Positions 52,714 to 62,291 of a DNA stretch of 64,000 nt are shown here, in pieces. Made by a program: the position numbers and the translations under genes. Under the pieces are notes generated by a model, which was given only the letters and a program-made list of their open reading frames with translations, had not been told where the DNA came from and searched no databases. Position 1 is the first letter of the stretch. Every line of letters starts with the position of its first letter. This stretch comes from Dinoroseobacter sp049800835 (GTDB lineage Bacteria > Pseudomonadota > Alphaproteobacteria > Rhodobacterales > Rhodobacteraceae): positions 1 through 64,000 of the forward strand of contig NZ_JBNAFU010000003.1 of NCBI RefSeq assembly GCF_049800835.1. The letters run 5' to 3'.

Positions 52714-53481
52714 ATGAGAAAGATCGCCCTTTTCGCCGTGTGGGCCTGCGTCGCTGCGGACGCCAAGGCCTTGGACCTGGTGCTGACTGACCGATACGAA
52801 ATCAACCGACCAGCCAGCCTCGACTACGATCCGGCCTTTTGCGGTCTCTGGATCGCGAACGAAGGTCCCGAGGCAATCCTGGTAACGTTGGACGGTCTGG
52901 AGCTCCGCAGGATCGGCTCTGACCTCTACCGGATCAAAGCGATCACACTGGAGGGTGACGCACTTCTGGTTGGAGACGGTGCAGGTGGCTTTCAACGGTT
53001 GTCGAAGGACGGGGTAGCGCTTGGCCCGCCATTCCAGATCGAAGGCGGTTGGGCCGACACGGAAGGCATCGCGATCGACGGGGATGGAAACCTGATAACG
53101 GTCGAGGACGATCCCGAGTACCTGACATGGCTCACCCCGAGTGGCGAAATCATTCGCCGGATCGACACCATGACGCTGGACCCACCGCTGAGTGAGGCCC
53201 AGGGCATCGCAAGAGACCCTAGAACAGGTCATCTGCTGATCGTTGATGATTTCGAAGGCACGAACAGCCTTTATGAGTTCGACGCCACCGGAACGCTTCT
53301 GGCGACAGCCCCGCTGATCGCCTTCGGGCTCGATCCCGAGGGCATCGCGATACGTCCTGGCTCCGATCAACTCTTCATAGCCTTCGACGGCGGGGCGGCG
53401 ATTGCCAGCTTTGACTATCAGCCGACCCTTCCGGACGGGCACGCGCCATTGCCGCCCGCGTCGGATTGCGTGATGTTCTGA
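52714..53481 (+). CDS. Secreted beta-propeller-like protein (esterase-like/SdiA-regulated type)
   Basis: A 255-residue protein with a signal peptide (MRKIALFAVWACVAADAKA) and a body of repeated beta strands around TEGIAIDGDGNLITVEDDP and PEGIAIRPGSDQLFIAFD. These EGIA motifs are typical of the esterase-like-activity-of-phytase and SdiA-regulated propeller groups. It may bind metal or hydrolyse a small ester, but this is inference. Stand-alone gene. Confidence 0.75.
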   Translation: MRKIALFAVWACVAADAKALDLVLTDRYEINRPASLDYDPAFCGLWIANEGPEAILVTLDGLELRRIGSDLYRIKAITLEGDALLVGDGAGGFQRLSKDGVALGPPFQIEGGWADTEGIAIDGDGNLITVEDDPEYLTWLTPSGEIIRRIDTMTLDPPLSEAQGIARDPRTGHLLIVDDFEGTNSLYEFDATGTLLATAPLIAFGLDPEGIAIRPGSDQLFIAFDGGAAIASFDYQPTLPDGHAPLPPASDCVMF

Positions 53482-53528
53482 GTGGCCGAACTGCGGACCG
53501 GTTCCGTTGACGGGATTGAGCGAGCGAC

Positions 53529-54431
53529 TTAGGTGCGCGCCGGAACCAGACTGCGCTTGATACTGCCTGCGCGGACACGCAACATGCGCTCGGCGATCGC
53601 CAGACAGCCGCCCAAGCGTTGTCCCACCGTCAGTCCGGGCACGCGTACGACCGACCCCAGAAACCGCCAGAACGGCGTGCCGAAGGGACCACCTGTGTCC
53701 CGGGCATCCGGATCGAACCAATTGACCAGATCCTTGCGCGTGGCGTTTGCCCGGGTAGAGATGCCATCGTGGAGACGGCGGGTAAACAGCACGGGTCCAT
53801 CAAGGCGGGCGATCTTGCCCACCAGGGCGGTCTCAACCAGCAGGTCGAAGTCCGAACTGATATGGCTCCCGATCAGGCGCGTGCGTATCAGCGCATCGCG
53901 CCGGTAAAGGCCGAAAACGGATGTCACGAGCCCAAGACCCCTTACAGCATCGCGGACCCGCTGCACCGGCGACGGCGACAAGCAATGAACGTATGGGCTG
54001 ATCACATCGAGTGCATTGAGATCACCGTCCGTGACCATGAAGTTCGGATAGACCAGCGCGGTTTCGTCGCCGTAGGTCGCGAAGCCCTCTAGGCACTGCG
54101 ACAGGAACTCAGGCGCAATCAGGTCGTCATGCGCTGCCCATTTGAAGAAAGGTGCCGACGAGCAATGAACAAGGTAATTGTAATTCTTGGCCGCCCCGAT
54201 ATTGCGCGGATGGCGCACTGCCCTGATGCGAGGATCCCGATCTGCGTAGTAGCGAATGATTGCAGGGGTTTCATCCGTCGAAGCGTTGTCTGCAATGATC
54301 AACTCGAAGTCTGTGAAGGTCTGCGCCAAGATGGAGTCTATCGCGTCGGCGAGGTAATTCTCGCCGTTGAATACTGGCAGACCGATGCTCACAGTGGGCG
54401 CAGGAACCACAAAACCTGATACTCTGTTCAC
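53529..54431 (-). CDS. Glycosyltransferase, family 2
   Basis: A 300-residue GT-A-fold transferase. The N terminus (VSIGLPVFNGENYLADAIDS) and the NDP-binding aspartates in IIADNASTDETPAII and KWAAHDDLIAPEFL are typical. It would add a sugar in surface polysaccharide assembly, and it opens the 53.5-61.4 kb sugar cluster on the minus strand. Confidence 0.9.
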   Translation of the reverse strand: MNRVSGFVVPAPTVSIGLPVFNGENYLADAIDSILAQTFTDFELIIADNASTDETPAIIRYYADRDPRIRAVRHPRNIGAAKNYNYLVHCSSAPFFKWAAHDDLIAPEFLSQCLEGFATYGDETALVYPNFMVTDGDLNALDVISPYVHCLSPSPVQRVRDAVRGLGLVTSVFGLYRRDALIRTRLIGSHISSDFDLLVETALVGKIARLDGPVLFTRRLHDGISTRANATRKDLVNWFDPDARDTGGPFGTPFWRFLGSVVRVPGLTVGQRLGGCLAIAERMLRVRAGSIKRSLVPART

Positions 54432-54641
54432 ACCAATGTCCCAGCTTCTTTACAAAGCCTGAATGATGCAAGCCGGGCGGGCGGCGTGTCAATTGAAAGC
54501 AGAGCTTGGCGCGTGTGGCTGTTCCCCGGCAGTCTGTCTGTTCGTAAGCTTCCGCATCCTTGGGATACTGTAGTCGCCCCGGAAACGGTCCAAGACGACC
54601 CGAACGAGAACGGTTCGTCAACTCGACCGGTTTTCCTGCGT

Positions 54642-55814
54642 CTAGGTCGAAATCACTTCGAACTTCGGCTCAAGGCCCATGGTACGCAGATCGCTTGCGA
54701 TCTCATCCTTGTAGAGCCCGTTGGAGATCAGGATCAGCGCGGGTGCGATATCCGCGACAGCAGACGGCGCAATCACTTGCGTGCCGGTTCCGGGAATGAA
54801 GCGACCATGTTTCTGAGGGTTGACGTCCACCATTGCCGCAAACCCCGACCCGGTGTGCGCCATGACATTGGCGAAGGTAATGCCTTTGGATCCGGCGCCC
54901 CAGATGACGACCGGCCCATCCGTCGCCTCCAACAGCATCTCCCACCGCTGCGTCTCGCGGTGAAAATAGTCGGCAAAGCCGGATGCGACGCGCTGCAAAG
55001 GCTCAAGATCGCAGGGTGCAACCACTTTCTCACCGGCAGTCTCGGCCTTTTCCGCTTCGATGGACAGGAACTGATCACCATACCCTCGCACCAGAGAGAC
55101 GGGACGAAGACCAGCCGCACGAAACGCCGCGCAAAGCGAGGCTTCAGTCCAGTATGTGACGTGCTCGTAGATGACGTCCCAAGGCGATGGCGCCATAAGC
55201 ATCCATTCCGCGTTCGGAACCTCGAAATAAAGTGGTGTGGTTCGCGCGCCCAAGGCATGCGCAACGTCATCAAGAAACAAACGCGGTGTATCGAGATGTT
55301 CGAGAACATGGCGACACAGCACCAGATCGGCAGGATCGCGTAGCGTAGTCGCGTCAAACGCTTGCGCATGAATTTCCACGCCTTCACGGTTCGAATACGC
55401 TGACACCCGCCCCTCCATCGACGGGTCATACCCAATCGCGGATTTCACCCCCAACCGCGCGAACAGGTTCAAGACGTAGCCGTCTCCGCAGCCGATCTCG
55501 ACGACTGTGCCGTCGGTCAACCCGTAGTCCGAGACAAGGCGCTGCACGAGTGCCTCTGCGAAATCGCGAAAATGCGGCGAGTGGTGCAAGGCGTTCTCAT
55601 AGCCCTGCGCATACGCAACAAGGGTCGGGTCAAAGGCCCGGTTCCAGATCAGCCCGCAACCTGCGCACAGTGCCAGTTCAATATTCCCGCATCGCGCATT
55701 TCGGGCCGCCTCTGGACTTTCGAACAATTGGTTGCACAGCACCGGTACTTCGCGGAACTCCGCAATTTTCCGGTCGCTCTCTCGCTGGCAAGACGGGCAA
55801 AACGGCAGCGTCAC
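54642..55814 (-). CDS. Sugar C-methyltransferase-type SAM enzyme with zinc-binding N terminus
   Basis: A 390-residue enzyme of the three-part family used on NDP-sugars: a zinc ribbon (CPSCQRES... then CAGCGLIWNRAF), a class I SAM domain (VVEIGCGDGYVLNLFARLG) and a C-terminal Methyltransf_14 Rossmann-like domain (VVIWGAGSKGITFANVM ... GRFIPGTG). It is clearly paralogous to the 60259 gene. It lies on the opposite strand to the rest of the cluster. Confidence 0.85.
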   Translation of the reverse strand: MTLPFCPSCQRESDRKIAEFREVPVLCNQLFESPEAARNARCGNIELALCAGCGLIWNRAFDPTLVAYAQGYENALHHSPHFRDFAEALVQRLVSDYGLTDGTVVEIGCGDGYVLNLFARLGVKSAIGYDPSMEGRVSAYSNREGVEIHAQAFDATTLRDPADLVLCRHVLEHLDTPRLFLDDVAHALGARTTPLYFEVPNAEWMLMAPSPWDVIYEHVTYWTEASLCAAFRAAGLRPVSLVRGYGDQFLSIEAEKAETAGEKVVAPCDLEPLQRVASGFADYFHRETQRWEMLLEATDGPVVIWGAGSKGITFANVMAHTGSGFAAMVDVNPQKHGRFIPGTGTQVIAPSAVADIAPALILISNGLYKDEIASDLRTMGLEPKFEVIST

Positions 55815-55869
55815 CTTCCACGCGCCTCTCGTTCACCAGCCGCTGCCGGCAGAGCTTGTGGGGTTTTCA

Positions 55870-56913
55870 TCAGGGCTTGATCCGCTCTACAAACACGGGC
55901 CCGAAGTCCACCGCCGCCCGATGCGCAACGAGCGCCACGGCATGGGGTTGGTCGGTCACGGGAACGCTCGCATCGGTCAATTCAATCCAGTCGCTGATCT
56001 GCCCGGAAGCCGGATGCGCCCATTGCATCCGAAGGGAATAGCCAGCTGAACCCGTCGTGACATCCAAGGGGCCACGGGCCTCCGCGATGATACGATAGGT
56101 CTCTCCTTCGACAATGTCGCGTGCATCGTATTTGCGCACGGTCGTGTGCGGTCGCGCGCCATCTTTGCGCGAAAGCTCGACGCCAAATCCGTTCTGCACG
56201 TCATAATACCACGCGATTGCATACTCCCAGCCGCGTCTCGGGGAACGGGCGTCCGGGTCATTGTGCCCGCCCCAAAGAGGAATGACGCCAAACCCGAACG
56301 GGCGCCCCGTGTTCTTGCGAAACGTAACATCGACCGTCACCCGACGTGGCCCGTCAAATGGTGGCGCCACCAGCACCAGCCGGTCATAGCCTTCCGCTCC
56401 CTCGACGGGACCAAGCCGCCATCCCTCTGCTGTCTCCCTCCGTTCCCAGACACCGTCTTGGACCTCTGCCATATCTCGCGACCAATCCCAAGAGATCGGG
56501 AACGACACTGGCTCAGGTGCATACTCAAACGGGACATTTATCTGTCGTGTAAGGCCAAGAAAGCTGGTGAACACAACCTCAACCTCGTTGAGCCCGGGGA
56601 TAAGTTGGTCCGAAGGAACCTCCAACAGGATAGCTCCGGAACTCAGCCTTGGTGACTTCTCGACGAACGCACGCCAGCCACCGTTGTTCGCACGGAACAC
56701 CGTCCCATCGTGCAGACGCCCGAAGACCCCCCGTTCGCCGTTCAGGTTTGCTGACAAGTCACCCGTTTTCAGGCCAATCACGCCAGGCGGGTCAAAACGC
56801 GCAACCAAATGCTCAGGACCAACCAGGAACGTCGCCTCAAGGGTCGCAAGACCAACAACGACCGAGGCGAAGGCCGCGATCAGCAAGCGCTGAAGGATCT
56901 GTTTTACCGTCAA
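55870..56913 (-). CDS. Hypothetical membrane-anchored protein with a beta-sandwich-like body
   Basis: A 347-residue protein with a signal anchor (LLIAAFASVVVGLATLEATFLV) and an otherwise soluble body rich in beta strands (AIAWYYDVQNGFGVELSRKD, YRIIAEARGPLDVTTGS, IPLWGGHNDPD). The pattern suggests a concanavalin/LamG-like carbohydrate-binding fold, but I cannot name a family. It lies among sugar genes and could bind or present polysaccharide. Confidence 0.65.
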   Translation of the reverse strand: MTVKQILQRLLIAAFASVVVGLATLEATFLVGPEHLVARFDPPGVIGLKTGDLSANLNGERGVFGRLHDGTVFRANNGGWRAFVEKSPRLSSGAILLEVPSDQLIPGLNEVEVVFTSFLGLTRQINVPFEYAPEPVSFPISWDWSRDMAEVQDGVWERRETAEGWRLGPVEGAEGYDRLVLVAPPFDGPRRVTVDVTFRKNTGRPFGFGVIPLWGGHNDPDARSPRRGWEYAIAWYYDVQNGFGVELSRKDGARPHTTVRKYDARDIVEGETYRIIAEARGPLDVTTGSAGYSLRMQWAHPASGQISDWIELTDASVPVTDQPHAVALVAHRAAVDFGPVFVERIKP

Positions 56914-57164
56914 TCTGATGTCTCTGTCCGTTCCCTGAACCGGTCATACTAGACCAAACGACCAAGTCCCCATTGCGATCGTATCGCGCGCAATAAGCAA
57001 CCGCACGCGGAAACGCAGCGCTGCTTCATACATTCTTTGGTGGGTAATCGCGCAGCGTTCGCGCCCGAAATGCCCCTAAAGTGTCTGGAAGAAACCCGGT
57101 TTTGAACTTGGAACTTGCATCTCACGCAGCCATACATTTGCCCAGTAATTATTGGGAATGTTTC

Positions 57165-57944
57165 ATGAAAGTAGCGATACTCGCGGGTGGCAAGGGCTCC
57201 CGCCTCGCGGAAGAAACCGTCACGAGGCCAAAGCCCATGGTGGAAATCGGCGGCATGCCGGTCCTGATGCACATCATGAAAATCTATGCGCATTACGGGC
57301 TTGATGAGTTCGTGATTGCGCTTGGACACAAGGGAAATTTCATAAAGCGCTACTTCGCCGACTACACGACCCTTGCCGGCAACCTCACCTTTCGCACCGC
57401 CGATGGCGGGCCGCCCATTCGCAACACACAAGACACACCGGATTGGACCGTGAACCTTGTAGAAACCGGGGAAGAAACGCTGACGGGCGGGCGCGTGAAA
57501 CGCCTGAAACCCTGGCTGGGCAACGGCACTTTCCTTTTGACCTGGGGCGACGGCGTCTCGGACGTCGATATTGGCAAGCTCATCGCGTTCCACCGCAGTC
57601 ATGGCAAGCTTGCGACGGTGACCGCAGTGCGCCCTCCGGCGCGATATGGACACATGAGGTTCGATGGGAACACCGTGACCGCTTTCGAAGAGAAACCGCA
57701 GACGGTCGAAGGCTGGATCAACGGCGCTTTCTTTGTGCTTGAGCCCGAGGTTCTGGATTACATCGAAGGCGACATGATGATGTTCGAACATGCCCCTTTG
57801 CGAAACCTCGCGCGCGACGGTCAACTCATGGCTTACTTCCACGAAGGCTTCTGGCTGCCGATGGACACGCTGCGCGACAAGAAAGTACTCGAAGATCTTT
57901 GGGAGACAGGCGGACGGCCTTGGGCCCTTTGGGAGAAGCCCTGA
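57165..57944 (+). CDS. rfbF: Glucose-1-phosphate cytidylyltransferase
   Basis: A 259-residue enzyme that makes CDP-glucose, the entry to CDP-deoxysugars. The signature is KVAILAGGKGSRLAEETVTRPKPMVEIG (split: VAILAGGKGSRLAEETVT, PKPMVEIGG), with FLLTWGDGVSDVDIGKLI and WINGAFFVLEPEVLDYI. The start at ATG 57165 is chosen since the longer frame has no ribosome site. It overlaps the next gene by one base (TGATG). Confidence 0.92.
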   Translation: MKVAILAGGKGSRLAEETVTRPKPMVEIGGMPVLMHIMKIYAHYGLDEFVIALGHKGNFIKRYFADYTTLAGNLTFRTADGGPPIRNTQDTPDWTVNLVETGEETLTGGRVKRLKPWLGNGTFLLTWGDGVSDVDIGKLIAFHRSHGKLATVTAVRPPARYGHMRFDGNTVTAFEEKPQTVEGWINGAFFVLEPEVLDYIEGDMMMFEHAPLRNLARDGQLMAYFHEGFWLPMDTLRDKKVLEDLWETGGRPWALWEKP

Positions 57945-60262
57945 TGCGCGTACTCGTCACCGGGCATCAAGGCTATATCGGCACGGTCTTGACGCCGATG
58001 CTGCTGGCTGCGGGGCACGACGTTGTGGGTATGGACAGCGATCTTTACGAACGCTGCACGTTTGCCGAAGGCGGCGAAATTCCCGACATCCAATGGGTCC
58101 GCAAGGACGTTCGGCAGGCAAACCCCGGAGATTTTCTGGGCGTTGATGCGGTACTGCATCTGGCCGGGCTTTCCAACGATCCGCTCGGGGACTTTCGGCC
58201 CGAAACCACGTTCTCGATCAACTATGATGGCACGATGCAGGTCGCGCGGGCGGCCAAGGCGGCGGGTGTGGGACGCTTTGTTTTCGCCTCCACCTGCTCC
58301 AACTACGGCGCGTCCGGCAGCAGCTTCATCGACGAAAACGCGCCCTTCAATCCGGTGACGCCCTATGGCGATAGCAAGGTGCGCTGCGAACTTGACCTGT
58401 CCGACCTGGCCGATGACGGTTTTTGCGTCACGAGTTTGCGATCCGCGACGGCCTATGGCCTTGGCCCGCGCATGAGGTTCGACCTGGTGCTGAACAACCT
58501 TGTGGCTTGGGCAGTTACGACCGGTCGCATACACATGAAATCCGATGGCATGTCGTGGCGCCCGATCACGCATATCAAGGATATCGCACTTGCCTTTCGT
58601 TGCGCGCTGGAGGCCCCGTGGCATACCGTTCAACGCGAGGCTTTCAACGTGGGCGTGACTGCGCACAACTACCAGATACGGGATCTGGCAGGCATCGTGG
58701 CGCAGGTGGTACCCGATTGCAGTTTGCAGTTCGCAGACGGTGCCGGGCCGGACAAACGGTCCTACCGCGTGAATTGCGACAAGATCTCTCGCGTGTTGCC
58801 GGGCTTCGTTCCGCAATGGTCACCTGAGCGCGGGGCGCAGGAAATCTACGAGGCTTGCAGGAACTCCGGTCTCACACTTGGAGAGTTCGAAGGACCGCGC
58901 TACCAACGCATTGGCCACATCCATCAGTTGATTGCAGACCGGATCATTGGCACGGATTTGTCCCACACAGAGACGGCACGCGCAAATTGGTCGCCTGCAG
59001 CAAATTCTGAGGCCCAAGACTTTGCCCAAGACGCCGCTTCCTGCGCGTGCATCTCTTGTGGAACGTCCGGCCTGTTGCCGGTGCTCGACCTCGGTCCCAT
59101 GCCCCGGTCAGACGGATTGTTGCGTGCCGATGACCTCAAGCGTTCGGAAAACCTCGTGCCACTTCGGCTTGCATTCTGTCCGGTTTGCAGCCTGAGCCAA
59201 CTTCTCGAAGTTCGCCCGCCGGAGGAGATGTTCGGAGACGACTACGTCTATTTTTCATCTGTTTCCGAAGATCTTCTGAAGCATAGTCGCGACCATGCCG
59301 CCGACTTGATCGCGTCGCATGACCTTGGCCCGGACAGCCTCGTGGTCGAGGTGGCGTCAAACGACGGATACATGCTGACGAACTTTCGAGATGCCGGGGT
59401 TCCGACCCTTGGGATCGATCCGGCCCCAGAACCTGCACGGATTGCGCGTGAAAAGGGGATCGAGACGATAAACGACTTCTTCGGCAAGGCCCTTGCAACC
59501 CGCCTTGTTGCAGAACGACGAAGGGCCGACCTGATTATCGCCAACAATGTCGTCGCACATGTCGAAGAACAGAATGATCTGGTGGCGGGCATGGCAGCGC
59601 TGGTGTCCGAGACCGGCGCGGTTGTCGTGGAGTTCCCCTACGTGCGTGACCTGATCGACCACGGGGAGTTCGACACGATCTACCACGAGCATCGCTGCTA
59701 TTTCTCCCTCAGTTCTGCTCAATCCCTGTTTGAACGGCACGGGCTGCACATCCGGGATGTAAGACGTCTGTCCATTCATGGTGGTTCTTTACGGATCACG
59801 TTTGGCAAGACCGGCGCACGAAGCGAAACCGTTTCTGCATTATTGGACGAAGAACGCGCCCTTGGTCTTGATCGCCTCGCCTTCTACGAAGGGTTTGCCG
59901 ACAAGGTTCGCGGCTTCCGCAGCCGTGCGAGACAAATGATCGGCGATTTGAAGGCCTCTGGCGCCCGCATCGCCGCATACGGAGCAGCGGCAAAAGGCAC
60001 GATCATGCTGAACTATCTTGGTATTGACGGACGCGTTATTGATTATGCCGTTGACAAGAACCCGGCCAAACAGGGCCGGTTCATGCCTGGTGTCCGTGTG
60101 CCTATTGTCGGACCCGAGGTGCTGCAAACAGACCCGCCGGACGTTCTGATCCTGCTGCCCTGGAATTTCCGCGATGAGATTGTTCGGCAGCAACAGGATT
60201 TTCTTGCGCGCGGCGGGCGCATCGTCGTTCCGATCCCGGATCTTGAGATCGTACGCGCATGA
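57944..60262 (+). CDS. Fusion of NAD-dependent sugar epimerase/dehydratase and sugar C-methyltransferase
   Basis: A 772-residue protein. Residues 1 to about 330 form a short-chain dehydrogenase/epimerase: VLVTGHQGYIGTVL, NAD-site LHLAGLSNDP and VFASTCSNYGASG with PVTPYGDSKVRCE (YxxxK). From about 365 a zinc-ribbon (CISCGTSG, then CPVCSLSQ) and a SAM domain (VVEVASNDGYMLTNF, DTIYHEHRCYFSLSS) with the third Rossmann domain (RIAAYGAAAKGTIMLNYLG) follow. Such proteins usually come as separate genes. It is the central enzyme of the cluster and probably makes a branched-chain CDP- or dTDP-sugar. Confidence 0.87.
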   Translation: MRVLVTGHQGYIGTVLTPMLLAAGHDVVGMDSDLYERCTFAEGGEIPDIQWVRKDVRQANPGDFLGVDAVLHLAGLSNDPLGDFRPETTFSINYDGTMQVARAAKAAGVGRFVFASTCSNYGASGSSFIDENAPFNPVTPYGDSKVRCELDLSDLADDGFCVTSLRSATAYGLGPRMRFDLVLNNLVAWAVTTGRIHMKSDGMSWRPITHIKDIALAFRCALEAPWHTVQREAFNVGVTAHNYQIRDLAGIVAQVVPDCSLQFADGAGPDKRSYRVNCDKISRVLPGFVPQWSPERGAQEIYEACRNSGLTLGEFEGPRYQRIGHIHQLIADRIIGTDLSHTETARANWSPAANSEAQDFAQDAASCACISCGTSGLLPVLDLGPMPRSDGLLRADDLKRSENLVPLRLAFCPVCSLSQLLEVRPPEEMFGDDYVYFSSVSEDLLKHSRDHAADLIASHDLGPDSLVVEVASNDGYMLTNFRDAGVPTLGIDPAPEPARIAREKGIETINDFFGKALATRLVAERRRADLIIANNVVAHVEEQNDLVAGMAALVSETGAVVVEFPYVRDLIDHGEFDTIYHEHRCYFSLSSAQSLFERHGLHIRDVRRLSIHGGSLRITFGKTGARSETVSALLDEERALGLDRLAFYEGFADKVRGFRSRARQMIGDLKASGARIAAYGAAAKGTIMLNYLGIDGRVIDYAVDKNPAKQGRFMPGVRVPIVGPEVLQTDPPDVLILLPWNFRDEIVRQQQDFLARGGRIVVPIPDLEIVRA

Positions 60263-61431
60263 GCGCACGCGCGACATGCCCGGCCTGTGGCGGGAGCGAT
60301 CTTCGCGACCTCTACCATCTGCCTGCGATACCCGCACAAAGCGTAGTCTTGCTGGAGACCGCCGAGGCGGCGCAGAACTTCCCTACGGGCGAACTTACTC
60401 TGACCCTGTGCCACCTTTGTGGGTTCCTCTTCAACAGTACATTCGACGCCAGCCTTGTGGACTACGCCGGGACCACCGAAGAAAGCCAACACTTCTCAGG
60501 CACGTTCAACCGCTTCGCGCAGGGGTTGGCGCGCGAACTTACAGAGCGGCAGGATTTGTCGAACCGCTTCACGCTCGAGATCGGCTGCGGGAAGGGCGAT
60601 TTTCTGACAGAACTGGTCAGCCAAAGCGGATCCCGGGCGCTTGGGATAGATCCGGGCTACATTCCTGAGCGTTCCGCAAAGGACATTGCACCCGAGATCC
60701 GCTTTCTCCGCGACTACTTTCATCCCGCGCAGGTCGCCGAAGTGCCCGACCTGATCGTCTGTCGGCACACTCTTGAACACATCGCTGATGTCCGCCCATT
60801 CATCGAGGATATGGTAGCAGTGACCGCGGGCCAATCACGCACCCAGGTCATGTTCGAGACACCCGATGTCGCTCGGGTCCTCGCCGAAGGGGCGTTCTGG
60901 GATATCTACCACGAACACTGCTCGTATTTCACCATCGGCAGCCATGCCCGGTTGCTAAGGCGCGCTGGACTAGATGTCTCTCACAGCCGCCTTGCCTATC
61001 ACGGTCAATACATCATCCAGTATGCGACGCCGGGTCAGGGCATGCCACGGCCGGAAGAGGAAGATCTCGCGCAGATCCTGGCACTGGCCGAGGCGTTTCC
61101 CACCCGGGTCGCAGCTGCGCGCCGCACTTGGACAAACAAGGTGCAAAGCGCAGCGCGCGCAGGCGGTCGGGTTGCAATCTGGGGCGGCGGATCAAAGGGC
61201 GTGTCGTTCCTGACCACAAACAGCCTGGGCCCCGAAGTAAGCCATGTGATCGACATCAACCTGCACAAACAGGGAAAGTTCATGCCGGGGACCGGCCATG
61301 TGGTCTCCGCTCCAGAAGCGCTGCGAGACGCGCCACCCGACCTCGTGATCGTGATGAACCCGGTTTATCTGGCGGAGATACGCTCAGAGCTTGAGTTCAT
61401 GGGCCTCTCTCCAGAGGTGGTTGCCTTGTGA
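60259..61431 (+). CDS. Sugar C-methyltransferase-type SAM enzyme with zinc-binding N terminus
   Basis: A 390-residue enzyme of the same three-domain type: zinc ribbon (CPACGGSDLRD and CHLCGFLFNS), SAM motif LEIGCGKGDFLTELV, IYHEHCSYFTIGS, and a C-terminal Rossmann unit (VAIWGGGSKGVSFLTT, KQGKFMPGTG). It overlaps the upstream fusion gene by 4 bases, so the two act together. It is more like the 54642 protein than like the fused domain. Confidence 0.87.
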   Translation: MSARATCPACGGSDLRDLYHLPAIPAQSVVLLETAEAAQNFPTGELTLTLCHLCGFLFNSTFDASLVDYAGTTEESQHFSGTFNRFAQGLARELTERQDLSNRFTLEIGCGKGDFLTELVSQSGSRALGIDPGYIPERSAKDIAPEIRFLRDYFHPAQVAEVPDLIVCRHTLEHIADVRPFIEDMVAVTAGQSRTQVMFETPDVARVLAEGAFWDIYHEHCSYFTIGSHARLLRRAGLDVSHSRLAYHGQYIIQYATPGQGMPRPEEEDLAQILALAEAFPTRVAAARRTWTNKVQSAARAGGRVAIWGGGSKGVSFLTTNSLGPEVSHVIDINLHKQGKFMPGTGHVVSAPEALRDAPPDLVIVMNPVYLAEIRSELEFMGLSPEVVAL

Positions 61432-61433
61432 CC

Positions 61434-61748
61434 AGCGCCGTTTGCAAGCCGCGCGGACACTGGCATGTTCAAGGTCCGCCCCGTGGCGCGGTCAAAGGAC
61501 AGAAACTGATTTGTGAGCTGGCTGGTTTGCAGGGCGGCCTCCACCAACTCGGCGCTACGCTTTTTGGCCGAGGTTTGGTCCGGCGCGTTTTGGACCGCTT
61601 CAACCGAGGCCAATATACCGGCCACCGGAGTCCGGAGCTGCTGAGCCGCAATGGAAACGAGTTCATCCTTCGAATTGATCGGTCGGGAAATGCGGTCCAG
61701 CAGCCTGTTCAGCGTCCTGACAAGAGCTTGGGCTTCCGCGGGGACTTC
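61434..61748 (-). pseudogene. Sensor histidine kinase fragment, decayed
   Basis: A minus-strand frame in this range codes for a HAMP-to-HisKA stretch: EAQALVRTLNRLLDRISRPI, then DELVSIAAQQLRTPVAGILAS and SAELVEAALQTSQLTNQFLS. This is the dimerisation region of a TctE/QseC-type kinase, where the H-box should read AAHQLRTP; Gln replaces the catalytic His. No sensor or ATPase domain is present on either side, and the frame runs on into the neighbouring gene. It is a remnant. Confidence 0.65.
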
Positions 61749-62291
61749 ATGCCTGATCGGTTGGTGGAAGTTGGACGCACGACAACCGCGCTGGAGCTTC
61801 TGGACGCAGGCAACGGCATCGCACCCGTTCCGATTTCTGCGATGCACGACGCCAAAAGCTCGCGATAGAACATCGTCCTTTGACCGCGCCCACGCTGTCA
61901 CGCCCGGTAGGGTTTCTGACCCGTACCGGCAAGGCGGCGAGTATTGTTGCAAACCACTTAGCGGATGCAATTCTCGGTATCTGCCGCACAAGGACAAGCG
62001 CCTTGAGGCAATGCGCGCGTATGGTTGCGTCGACAGCAAGAGGCTGGAATGCGATCCCGCGTCTGGATATGCTGTAGCCCGCACGAGAAAGATGTGTGCA
62101 ACCCCAGTGAGGTTTGCGCTGGATAAGTGAAAACGTTCGGAGAGGATGGCGTCAGCGCGGCCCTGTCGATCTGGTAGGTTGACCCTGCAACAGCAGCGCA
62201 ATCTACTCAAAAACCGAGGTGGTTGGACAACCGCCAATCGTTGCGGCGCGCGCCCTAAGCCGTGCCCAAACCGCACGGAGGAGCCAGCCCG
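61749..62291. other. Intergenic stretch, probable gene remnants
   Basis: About 540 bases with no sound gene. Frames are short and mixed. The stretch may hold further debris of the kinase decayed at 61434-61748. It ends at the ribosome site of pcaC (CGGAGGAG). Confidence 0.5.

Noticed and set aside
52264..53721. A 485-codon open frame on the minus strand
   Set aside because: It overlaps the end of the DadA-like gene and the whole beta-propeller gene, both with clear motifs, so it is a shadow frame.
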